From Bryopsis sp. KO-2023 (taxonomy: Eukaryota; Chlorophyta; Ulvophyceae; Bryopsidales; Bryopsidaceae), in assembly GCA_030272585.1 (NCBI GenBank), contig BSYQ01000007.1, positions 810,001 to 874,000 on the forward strand: a DNA stretch of 64,000 nucleotides, given 5' to 3'. Of the stretch, positions 45,326 through 56,193 are shown one piece after another. The notes under the pieces were generated by a model that made no database searches, had not been told where the DNA came from, and saw nothing but the letters and a program-made list of their open reading frames with translations. Both the position numbers and the translations under genes were made by a program. Each line of letters starts with the position of its first letter. Positions within the stretch are counted from its first letter, which is position 1.

Positions 45326-47172
45326 TTAACCCACAAGTCTGACATTGTCGAGACAAATGGTCTGGGTTTCCTCTGGGAGGTCATTCGTGAACATGAGTTG
45401 AGTGAGATCCTCTGCGGCATTGCCTCCACATCCCTTGAACTCGGCTGCGAAAGCAACGACGGTGTGCTCATCCTGACGGTCAAACAGACCAAGGTAGACG
45501 TCGAACTTGGTGTAGTCATCGTGGTTGACTGCACTCTTGTTCATGTCTTGAAGCTTCACCATACGGCATGCCCCCTGGATGGAAAAGTAAACAGCCACCA
45601 AAACTCAGGAAATTCACCAGCGATTGGCCAGATGTCAATTTCAATGTCTGAACATCCTCTCATGAAATCCAATCGATCAACAGGGGACTTGTGATAAATA
45701 GTGCGGAAGTCTGGAGTTGGAAACCGAGTTACCCGAGGGCCAGCAATGTTGATGTTGATGTCAGGGACGCCGTCGCTCGTCCTAACCCAGAACTCAAGGG
45801 AGACCTGTCCCAAGAAGTTTGGCTTGGTGGTTTCGACAGCGAATGCTCCACCGGATTCCAATTTGTAACAGGCAGCAGTCTTGGGATCAGTCTTCCTGGT
45901 CCTCACTTTCTTGGACTGCAAACACCAAACACTCCAGAGAATCAGCCAAACCCCCAGAAACTGCATATCCACCAGCCATGCAACTGACAGCCCAGGAATA
46001 CTCCACTGCGCATTTGACCCACAGATGCATCATGCACTGCACATCTGGAAAAGATCGTGGTGTGCCAGTGGTACGCCAGATTTTGTATTGAGAATCTTTT
46101 GTAGCAGCTGAATGGGACAACTGACCTCCCAGGATGTCTCCACCCATCCCTTCTGAGCCTTGCCCTCAAAGATACGCTCGACACCACCAATCGAAGGAAT
46201 GTCAGCTTCCTCGTTAGTTCCATCCACGGGAGATGGTCCAGCAAAGCGAGGCTTGGTTGGGCGAACGGCACCGGGAGGAGGAGGCACTCCAGGGAATGGG
46301 TTGGCAGGTGCTGGTGCTGGGTTGGCTGGGGTTTGTGTACATGGAACTTGGCGGTACTTGATTCCAATTACGCCCCATTTGGCATTCGCAAGCTGCAACA
46401 ATACACATCAGTTGGTAAGATTTCGATCAGCTGGCACCACAACCAGCTCAACATAATATCTCCAACAGAATATCTTAGGGAAGACAAGATTCGAGATTCA
46501 ACTTCAGAGATTCAGGGATGCAATTTTACCTTCTCGAATGCCCAAATAGAGAGGTCCAGATGGTCCATGTCACCACAGCACCACCTCTTATTCATGTAGA
46601 AGTTAGCAGGATAATTGCACGGGCAGGTGTCTGAAACGTGAACCACGACGGACTGGGAGGAGTCGTAGCAAACGTGGCGGCGATCGATCGCATTGTTGAA
46701 GTTGTCACTGAACAGCGTCGGATCGCACGCGACCTCATAACATCGACTGCAAAAAAACGATAGACCCACACTTGAAGAAACGGGAAAAATCACAACCGAT
46801 TCCTGACATACCAGCCACGCTTCGCACTCTCAGCAGGAAATTGAAAAAACGAACATGGCAGACGATAAGGTTTTTGTTGCTGGACAGAACTGAGGATCTC
46901 ACGATCACGACGGCGATTTTTTACCCGCAGCTTCCCGCATAGTCGGGATGAACGTCAGGCATGGCTGCTTTATCCCAGCCAAGAGGCTCGTCCGGCCAGA
47001 TATAGCCATAACCACAACTGCCTTCATGAATACTCCACAGCCAGGGCTCGCTTCCGTAAGAGGTCGCGCGACCCGCTATCCAAGGACTCGCCACTTGGAC
47101 TTGCGCGTTAACGGCCGCCAAACACGCCAAGCAGGCCAAAACACCCAGCAACACTCTCATCAAAACCGCCAT
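45326..47172 (-). CDS. Expansin-like protein with C-terminal CBM-like domain
   Basis: Signal peptide from ATG 47172 (VLLGVLACLACLAAVNA), then the expansin double-psi beta-barrel: ATSYGSEPW, GSCGYGYIWPDEPLGW, CYEVACDP, HVSDTCPCNYPANFYMN, WCCGDMDHLDLSIWAFEK. The HFD signature of expansins appears as HLD. Eight or more conserved Cys are present. A Pro/Ala linker (TPANPAPAPANPFPG) follows. The second expansin domain is absent. Instead a beta-rich domain begins with RIFEGKAQKGWVETSW and continues with VSLEFWVRTSDGVPDININ, GACRMVKLQDMN, and ends ICLDNVRLVG. This looks like a galactose-binding-fold CBM of bacterial or amoebal type. About five exons. Likely a secreted wall-loosening protein. Confidence 0.8.
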
Positions 47173-47813
47173 TGTCACCTCCGATTCCTGGTTGCGGGTC
47201 GACTCGAGGCCTTTTTCCAAATGATCGAGTCCTTCACGCTGGAGACAAAGGCAACGGCGCTTTTAACAAAACACGAAGGGGGTTCGCCGAGGTATCGCTG
47301 GCGACAGCGGCAGTCTAGTTGATCCGAGGAAAGAGATTCGTTTGAGGTCTGGTCTGGACTTCACAGCGGCCATCAGCTCGGCCAAAGTCCAGCATGAAAA
47401 GACACCCTACGAGTGATAGATCGCATCGAAGGATTGAAAGAGTCTCGTCTCGACAAAAGATTTTCTTTTCCTCGCCAACACACAACAGGTGTTTCGCAGT
47501 GGTGCCTTAGGTTGGTTAGGTTCGATTTTGAGTCGCACAGACGCTTTCTTCGACCGCCAGCTGCGGAAACCCAGTTAAATCGCTGTGTGAAAAACTCGAG
47601 GCACCATTGTATCCTAGAACCTGCGTGTGTGTTTTTTTCTTTTTTTCGATCGTATTCCACGTTTGCAAGGAACCTGTCGGGTCTGGCCTATTTGGAAGGC
47701 AGGCTTCCGAACATAAATATCAGATCACTATTGGCGGCGATTGCAGTGCCAATCTAGTGTGTACGCTTTGTTTGAGTTGGAAGGGCGATTTCGTCGAGCT
47801 GGACCAAAGTTGA
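47173..47813. promoter_or_regulatory. Divergent upstream region (expansin / fasciclin)
   Basis: 641 bp between starts of two secreted cell-wall proteins on opposite strands. Co-regulation is plausible but inferred only from arrangement. Confidence 0.35.
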
Positions 47814-49575
47814 ATGATCGTGTTTGATCGACGATTGAGTTTCAATGTTCGCATCGCCATCCTCTTGGTTTTGGCGATAGGCGCCGCTGGTAAATACCCC
47901 CACGTGAACATTGTCAAAATTTGCAGTTTGCGCTGAAATTGTTTTCTTTTTTTGTTTCACCTTTTGACGCTGGTGTTCCCTGAATGATATGATAGGGTAG
48001 GGTCGTTTGAATTCTTATTCATGCTTTGAATTTTTGCAGCGCTTGAATTTGACTGTGCATGCATCATTTTGTTGGAATCTGAATGTGGATTATTGGTGGT
48101 GGGGCAGGGCAAGGAAACAGAAGGACCCTAAGATGTCTTCGAAGGAGAAACTGTGGGTCTGCAGCCCAAGCCTCGACTGCATCACCAACTCCAACACTGC
48201 GTTTTTCTTGGGGGGATGTTTTTCCTGGGTCTGGGTCGACCGAAGAAACTCCACCGGCACCTCCCAGTGTTATTCTCCAGCAGCCTGCCCAAACTGGTGT
48301 TGTTCAAGGTACATCTGTTACCGAAAACACTGCTGCCCCCACCGTTGTATACTATGAGCCCATGTCCACCGAGCCGGTGGAAGTGAGCGAACCTGAAGTA
48401 CCATTGACCGATGAAATCAAGCCTCCAGACACCACTTCTGGGGGTTCATCGGATTCCACCCCTCCTCCTTCGGGTAAGACTGATGGAAATGCTGGCCAGA
48501 ATGACCAGATCGATGCTGTTAAGAAAGAGGAGCAGCTTGGGGATGAAAACGAGGCTTCCAGTGAGGATCAGGGTTCGACTCCATCCAATCGAGCATCTCC
48601 TGACAAGGAAGCTAAATCAAGAAGTCCACTGACGAAAAAGGAAGTTGTCAAAGGCCGTGGGGGCCTGGGGACAGGGGGCGATGAAACTGATGGAGCGGAA
48701 TCCTCGTCGTTTTATGATGATCAAGTTTTGCAGTCTCTGTCCCAGAATTTGCAGATTCCGAGGGAAACCGAAGCGGAGTCCAAGGTTGCCAGCGGCTGCA
48801 CAACGATTCCGTTTGAGATAGCACGATATCCTAATCTTGTAATCTTGTCACAGGCCTTGGAGGTGAGGCAAACCACCGGTCTGTCCAGAAAAAGAAATCA
48901 GCAAAGCTGCCATCTCGTTATTGTGGTGTTGAGTTGGGAATCAAGTTTATGAGTATCGGTTCTCAATCCTTATTTAACTTTTGTTGTTTGATTGGTTGTG
49001 TATCTTAGTTTGTGTATTTCTTGTTGTTTTTCCCAGGCGGCTGGCCTTTTGAAGTATCTGGACAATCCTAAGTTGGAGGTGACTCTGTTTGCCCCAACTG
49101 ATCTCGCCTTTGAGCTGATGCTCGAGAAACAGAAACTCACAGTGAAGGATTTCCTGGCTGACAGAAAGAGTGTCCGAGAGGTATTTTTTCCCTTTATAAA
49201 CGAACAGTCTGTCGACACATTTCACTCCATGTCTTCTTTTCTTTCGGCCGCTAAGATTCTGTTTTCCAGATGCCAAGCTGTAATTTCTCAATCGATTAAT
49301 TCAGTATTTTTGCCCTTCGAAAGGTGTTGAGCTTGCATATTGCGCTGAAGCCGCTGCTCACCTCGAACCTCAGAAGCAGTCAATCTGTAGACACTCGATT
49401 GTCTGGGAGTCCCATTCTCGTGAGCGCTTCTCTGAATGACGTTCTTGTGGTTCCACCGGGGGGCGATGCGGCCGATGTCATACTGGCCGATATCCCAGCA
49501 TGCAGATCAGTGGTCCACATCGTGGACCAAGTTCTCATGCCATTGCAAGACCCCTTGGGTGCCTTGGCAGGGTGA
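47814..49575 (+). CDS. Secreted single-domain fasciclin (FAS1) protein
   Basis: Exons 47814-47889, 48165-48862, 49037-49180 and 49324-49575 join in phase to 389 aa. The signal peptide reads VRIAILLVLAIGAAA. A long low-complexity Pro/Ser/Thr/Glu region follows (PTPTLRF, STEETPPAPPS, TSGGSSDSTPPPSG), suited to O-glycosylation like plant FLAs. The single FAS1 domain begins near NLVILSQALEAAGLLKYL, has LEVTLFAPTDLAF and VLSLHIALKP, and ends SVVHIVDQVLMP. Unlike the gene at 32504 it lacks the Cys module. Probably an adhesion protein of the extracellular matrix. Confidence 0.87.
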
Positions 49576-52500
49576 ACTCATCAGAACGAAATTTAGAAAA
49601 GACTGAGTATCATTCATCCTACGGCTGAGATCAATTAATGTCCGTGGAGCTTCTTAGCATAAAAACGGCCGAAAACGATCCGCCTCCTGGCGTCTACCAA
49701 GAAAATCCCTAGGTTCAACCATTTAGGGTTTGGCTTTCTTATCTCGTGCCTGTCTGGTAATGACACATTTGAATGTATTTAACTGAGCTTAGGGCATCTA
49801 AGGGGGGTTTTGAAAAAAGAAAAAAAAAAGGGGAAAAAAAAATCGAAAGCGGAAACAACGCAGCAGCAATTTAACGAGAAATCTTTTAACGTTTTTAAGG
49901 TTGAAATAGGTTTTTGAATTCTTGGTTGAGAGCAGTCTTTTGGGGGCAATCGGAAGTGAGAGGCAGATGTTATTGTTGAACATGGGGTTATATTTTGGTT
50001 TGATTCTCGTTGTTGTTGGATGACCAATCTCGATCAGGGATGACTACAAACGGGGTGTTTCAGGATTTGAACCCCCCACCAAAAAAAAAAGAAACACAGA
50101 ACAAGAAAAAAAGACGAGAAAAAACAGGAAGAGACATATGGACATATCAAAAAACAAAAATGACTTTTATTTCGTAGGGCACATTTCCAACGGGTTGCTT
50201 TTTCTTTTTGGTCGATTTTGGGGGGGAGGGTTTTTGGGAGGGGTTTCTTTTTCCATCGTGATCTTTAAACAATGTGAGCATTGCTATGTTTGTTTCCGAT
50301 TGCTTTGCCTTCGTGTGCGTGTATGTGTGTGGTTATTTTGGGGGGGTGTTTTAGGAAGAGAAACAACCCTTTTATCAGTGTGTTTTTTGGATATCAGAGT
50401 GCGTATCCTACATTTGATGCTGATATGTATGGGGGCTGTTTTGAGATGTATTATGGCAAAGGCTCTAGTTATGATAGTTAATCATGGCATTCTGCTGTGG
50501 GTTAATTTAACGATAGAAAATCCTCGCTACAATCAGGATCTCCATGCTGAATATAGTCAATATATTGCATGCAGATTTGGTGGGGGTTGGTGAAAGAGTC
50601 TTGATCAGTCAGTTTTTTTTGTTGTTGGGGCTTTCTGTTTGTTGTTGAGTAGGGAATTGACGAACGTCATAAAATGAAAAAAAAAATTAAAAAGAAAACA
50701 AAAAAGGAAAGAAATTCTCACAATCGCTACAAAAAAAAGTGAAAAAGAGTGAGAGGAAACGTTTATCGTGTTATGTCCCACGGATTTTTAGAATTCAGTG
50801 CGGTTGGAGTTGAAAATATCTGCCAGGTTTTTTTTCCCCATTTTTTCCCTTTTCTTTCTTATATTTGCACACGGATTGTTTGTACTGACTTTTTGGTGCA
50901 GTCTTTTTTTTGGGGAGGGGAGCGTGTTCTTTTTTTTTGTTTCTGTTATTTTGTGATGATGGATTATGGGTAGGGTTTTGTTGTTTTCGTGGTTCCCTTT
51001 ACATGTGTTTTGGGTTTTTTTTTGTAGTGTGCAAACTTTCATGCTTTTGGGGGAAAAAAGATTTGTGGAGATGGTTCTGAATTCTTTTTTCCTCCCCTCA
51101 GGAGAGGATCGATTGCCTTGGTTCTTATTGTAGCTTTTCAAATATGGAAAGAAGAGAATGAAAAGAAACGCCTGGCATCGCTTATTCCAGTAGCACAGCA
51201 AAGAAAAAAGAAAGAAAAAAATAGAAAGGGAGGAGTGTGTGCTTGATTTGTTGCTGACTTTTCTATTTTCAGCGAGACGATATTTGCAGAGATGGTTTTG
51301 TTTTTGGTTGGATTTTTATGGGGTAATATCAATCAATCCGCGCAGGCCACATGATCTCAATCGGCTACAATGATCAAATCAGCCGAAAGTGGATGTGCGT
51401 GAGGGAATGAACCTCCAGGGGTTGTGATCCAGCGGGTAGGTTCTTTTTCCAATTTGCTTATTTGTGGGTATTTTACGGACAAGTTCAAAAATTGCCTCTG
51501 CTGCGTGTTGGGGTTATTTTATCTTTTTGGTGGAGGTCTTGGGCCATTTGGTGAATGGATGAGTCCGGGGCTGAATAGTTTTCGAGATCTGAGAAGGGAA
51601 CTGTGATATGTTGTGGAGGTTGGGGATGATTTTTACATTGTGTAAAGAAGGGTGATTTGATTTGAGCACCTCGGGAGTCCAGTCCCAAAGATTTTCATAT
51701 TTTGTGCTCGAACCCAGGAAACACCCTCAATATAGTCATGATGTCGTATCACTGGTAATGAGTTTTGGGGGAAGGGTTGAAAGTGACTGGGTTTGTATGA
51801 GGGTGAGGTGGCTGTATCTTTCGTAAAAGAGGGACAGTGAGAAAAGAAAGACTGCTGGACTTTGCTCCTCTAAGGTTGTGGCTTTTCGCTGCAAACACTT
51901 TGAGGAAATGTCACTGGGAAGGATGGTCAGGGACTATTGTATGAACGAATCCACCAGCACCAAAAAAAAGAGTGTGCAGGATTTGCGATTAAGACAGTTC
52001 AGAATAATCCACTCAAAGAAAACATACACTCAATCTAGAATCCCCTGGATTACAAATCAGTATCACAACATTCTCTCAAACAAAGTTGCTCCTTTCAAAT
52101 TCCCCCTCCCCCCCTTGTTATTAGGAATCGAATACTCCACACCAATCACTCTTGATTGACCACCCCAACCTCCAGTTGGAAAACTATACACAAAGAAACA
52201 GAATATTGCACACAGCATCAATTTTCTTCACAAAAAAAGCCACACACGACCGACCCCTGCATCAACCCACCAACACAAGGGCACTTGAGGGATAGTGAAA
52301 TAATTTCCCAGGACCCCAAAAGAGAAGAATGACTACATATCTGAGCACATTGATTTCTCGACAAAGCCAAAAAAAAACAACCCATGTCACAGAACAGCTC
52401 CCATAAACAACGCTTTCTGTGTTATTGCTTGATGCTATAATACAGACATATTCTATGGGGCTGATGTAATAACACAGCTGCCGACGACTAAAAAATACAC

Positions 52501-53232
52501 ACATAAATAGTGTGGAGCATTTTTTTTTTGCCAGACTCGAAAAAAGAAGGAAAAAATGTCCACAATAAAAAATTAAAAAGAATCGAAAAGTAAAAACAAA
52601 CCCTCCCCCCTGGACCACATTGACAATCTTAGCCCCCATGTACAAGTACACCCATTGGATATTCTTTTCTTTTCAGTTAAAAAAAAGATACGGAAAGGCA
52701 CCAATGATGCTAATATTACACCATTACCTCTGAATATCCCCAGAATCCGAAAAGAAAACACCCTTACCCAGGGGATTTGGTTGTGCATATTTCCCAGAAA
52801 AAAAAGCGTAAAAAAAAAAACAAATGTCGAATCCATGTGCCAACTATATCAATCTCCCCTTTTTGTCGTTAGTTTTTTTTTTTTTTTACCCTTCTTCATT
52901 GTCTAAGAAAGAGTACCCACCATGCCTTCGAAAAGACACAAAATTCATTTCTACTAGATGTACATTTGTAGAAAAAAAAGGATGCATCTAGATGCTCCGA
53001 ATGAGGGACAACCCGTCTCCCAGCTAAAGAGCATAACATCAAAAAAAACATCGAAGCGCGCCATCGAATCTACAGATCGGCCCCACCCCGTCGAAGCCCC
53101 TAGAAGCTCCAATACACAAATGATGCAAAAGAATGAATGCACGAAAACAACGCCACCAAAAAAAAAATCTGTCAACCCCACAGAACGTGCATCAATTCTG
53201 GAAATCTTTCATTCTTGTCTTGGGCCCAGGAG
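49576..53232. other. Gene-less region, 3.7 kb
   Basis: Long T-rich and A-rich tracts, many homopolymers, and only short unrelated open frames on both strands. No repeats with clear ends, no splice-linked coding segments. Probably intergenic and 3' UTR sequence. Confidence 0.45.
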
Positions 53233-55182
53233 TCAGGCCTGGAGGTTTGATGGAGGCAGGTTGTCGAACGGCGAGCTATCGAAAGAAGAATGGTTGAATG
53301 CTTGACTCGCTCGATGCCCAGCATCATCACCGAATCGTGTCTTTTCGTCCAGAGACATTGGCGTGAATCCATTTGATAACGAAGCATCCGTCTTGAGGGA
53401 AGTCCCCAAGACTAGGTCGGTCACTTCAGCTGGTTTCATCGCTAGAGCAGCGTTTTCGATTGCTTCTGAGATATCCTTGTGAGTCAACTCTTCTGGAACA
53501 GCATCCATAGGGCCGGGGGGTAGCAACCCTTTTGCCGACGCCCGATCAAAATCCACCAGGAGCTTCTTCTCGGCCACTTTTGCACCGTTTCGATGGATGC
53601 AGTCCAGGAAAGCCAGATACATCTGTTGTCTGGCTGCCAAAAAGGCATCTCGATTGGTCATGTCGAGGTAGAATGCGATAAAAATGGAAACATACTCTCT
53701 CGTGATTTTGTGTAGAAACACTCTCCTGTACAGCTTTTGCATCACTCTTTCGTCCTGCCTAATCACTCTTCTCATATCTGAAACGATTGCCTCCACTTTC
53801 TCCACGTCGCACACCCGAATCGGGATGGTCTCGATAAACCGCCACTCCCGGCCTTTTCGGGTGATGTTCAGCACCACCTGCTTAGAGAAAACCGAATTCG
53901 GAATGATGTACATTTCTCTCTCAAAACTTCGGATAACCGTGTTGTACCAGCCGATGTCCAGCACAATGCCCTCCAACAGCTTTCCTTCCGGATGGAAAAG
54001 CACCTCATCACCAACATCAAACGGCCTAGCCCCCATGATCAAAAACCCACTGAACACATTCTCGAAAATGTCTCGACCAGCCAAACCAATGGCGATACCT
54101 CCTATTCCTCCGATCGCCAACAGGGAGTTGACATCGAGTCCCACCGCCTGCATTCCAAGTACGATCGTCAAAAAGAAAATCCCCACGGTGGTGAGTTTAT
54201 CGATCGCCTCAACCCGACGTTGCTCGCTCGTTTTCCCGTTCAATTCCATTTTCCATTTCGTTTCTTGGAGTATCCTTTTTTTGACGGTGAACCCCACTCG
54301 GCCAGCCGACACAATGAATGTCAGAGAGAGCACCGTCCTAACCACATGATGGATCATTGACCTGGGAACGGAAATGAGGGGGGGCAGAAAGTTTTCCGCC
54401 AACGTGGCACAGGCAGCCACCCCCAACAGCAGTTCCAAAGGCTGATAAATCTCCCCCAGCAAATATGCTTCGGTCGATGTCTCCCAGGCACTCTTGATGT
54501 TGAAACAGCTCCGGACCAACCTCACCAGCGGAGTCAGACCCAACCTCACGAAAAACATCGTGAAAACGATGGCCAGGGTTTGTTTGGCAGCCACTGATTT
54601 CAGCAATCGGCTCCATATTTTCAACACCGCTGTCTTGAAACCGATATTGGATGTGAAAAACAGCGTAAGGGCTGCCACTATGATACCCACCACCAACAGG
54701 GCCAAGAAAGTGGCCACATGGAAACTGGCTTCAGCCCTTTGCACTTCTTCAAGGTCACTCTTTTCAAATTCGCTTCTGGCAAACTCCACAAGCTCAGTGT
54801 TCTTCTTCTCTATACCCACAGCACCCCCCACCCCATCCCCCTGCTCTTTATCTTTCTCTATCTCGTTTTTCAAAATTTCCTGTTCCATGCCCACACTCGT
54901 CGCTCCCACGGTCGCGTTCAGAGGCTGGCACAGAATTCTCCAACTCCCCACAGATGTTTTCATGGTATTTGACTTCCCATAGTTCCTCCCCAGCATGGCA
55001 CGGCCCAATCCCACGTTTGCACCCGAATTTCTCTGCCCCAAAACCCCACTTGTCAATTTGGAATATCGCCTCGCATCCCTCTCAACCAAATTTGAGAATA
55101 GGTTTTTCGTCCCGATACCTCTGGGACGGATGGGAGTGGAAGGGAGTGGGCAGACCCTCGATCGACCCGGTAACGGGAACAT
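53233..55182 (-). CDS. MscS-like mechanosensitive channel, organellar (MSL type)
   Basis: An intron-less 649-aa frame from ATG 55180-55182. The first about 70 residues are Arg-rich with few acids, a likely mitochondrial or plastid transit peptide. Several membrane helices follow (ATFLALLVVGIIVAALTLFF, TVGIFFLTIVLGMQAVGLDV). The pore-lining helix and beta domain are clear: LLAIGGIGGIAIGLAGRD, VFSGFLIMGARPFDVGDEV and YIIPNSVFSKQVVLN. The glycine/alanine-rich TM3 is the MscS hallmark. Plant MSL1-3 release osmotic stress in organelles. Its head lies away from the block on the right. Lack of introns stands out against neighbours. Confidence 0.9.
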   Translation of the reverse strand: MFPLPGRSRVCPLPSTPIRPRGIGTKNLFSNLVERDARRYSKLTSGVLGQRNSGANVGLGRAMLGRNYGKSNTMKTSVGSWRILCQPLNATVGATSVGMEQEILKNEIEKDKEQGDGVGGAVGIEKKNTELVEFARSEFEKSDLEEVQRAEASFHVATFLALLVVGIIVAALTLFFTSNIGFKTAVLKIWSRLLKSVAAKQTLAIVFTMFFVRLGLTPLVRLVRSCFNIKSAWETSTEAYLLGEIYQPLELLLGVAACATLAENFLPPLISVPRSMIHHVVRTVLSLTFIVSAGRVGFTVKKRILQETKWKMELNGKTSEQRRVEAIDKLTTVGIFFLTIVLGMQAVGLDVNSLLAIGGIGGIAIGLAGRDIFENVFSGFLIMGARPFDVGDEVLFHPEGKLLEGIVLDIGWYNTVIRSFEREMYIIPNSVFSKQVVLNITRKGREWRFIETIPIRVCDVEKVEAIVSDMRRVIRQDERVMQKLYRRVFLHKITREYVSIFIAFYLDMTNRDAFLAARQQMYLAFLDCIHRNGAKVAEKKLLVDFDRASAKGLLPPGPMDAVPEELTHKDISEAIENAALAMKPAEVTDLVLGTSLKTDASLSNGFTPMSLDEKTRFGDDAGHRASQAFNHSSFDSSPFDNLPPSNLQA

Positions 55183-56193
55183 TTCGTGATTGCTGTAAAA
55201 TTTCGCTCGTCTCCGTAGTCACAGGACTCCAGCACTCAGGCATGCTGAAGAGAACCTGAAGAAAACCTGACACCGCAGGTTTCCTTGGGATCGTTTTATG
55301 TGCCGGTGGTCTTTGTTCGCCCCCTCCCTTGCCCCGTCAACTCCAAAAACGCAAACAACGAGAAAAAACACCCTTGGATGATTCGGTACTCGTGCCGCTT
55401 CTTTTTTGCAAGAATTCCTTCTTCTTCTGTCTTCGCTTGGAACACCAGAAAGAGTCAACTGGAGCTATTCTGTCGAGAAAAAAACTTTGGGTGGTGGAGC
55501 GCCCGAAAGGGGATTTGCTGTATTGCGCCCAGAGAGAGTGACACGTTGGTCCACGGATGCATCGCAGCTTCCACGAAAAAGAATGGGAGGAATCCGATGT
55601 TGAATTGCCGCAATTGTGGAGGCGATCGTCATACCTGCAGCGAAGAAACGGAGCACCAGAAGAGAGCAACGCCACAAGTGGATGGTGGAGGGATCCAGCC
55701 AGTGATGGAGTGGCATGTTTGCCTTCCAGCAAATAACTCCACCGTTTCCTAAGCAGGGATAAAAGGATCTGTGACTATGGGAATCGTGATGTGCTGAATG
55801 CACTAGTTGCTGTGGCACTTGTTTTTTCCTGATTTTCTGAATTCGCCCAGACCAATTGAAACAGGGTGGGCCCTTTCATTCTTTGCTGTTGGTGGAATGA
55901 TGTGGGCATCGATGTTTCAAATCAACACGTCGATTTTTCCAACAAGAATGATTGGGACTTGCACAAAGGGAATTAAAGTTAAATAAACAAAATTAATGTA
56001 TTTTTTAAAACTTAAAGTTAGAGGAATTCGTGGATGTTCTCCTGCACTGGGGATATTTGCAAGAGCTTGATAGAAGGGTACAATACATGCTCTCCATTTG
56101 TTCACAATTTAATCCACTCATACCATCTTGATTACACTGTTGTTTGCAACAGCAATAGCAACACAAACACAACATCTTTATCGATTTTGTTAC
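55183..56193. other. Region upstream of the MscS-like gene
   Basis: Short open frames on both strands, one with a CxxC (LNCRNCGGDRHTC, about 55600-55640, +), but none linked by splice sites. Near 56100-56010 a minus-strand stretch (ACIVPFYQALANIPSAGEH) might be the last exon of the oxygenase gene. Confidence 0.35.

Noticed and set aside
53684-54349. 221-codon plus-strand frame
   Set aside because: It lies wholly antisense to the MscS-like channel gene and shows no family motif.
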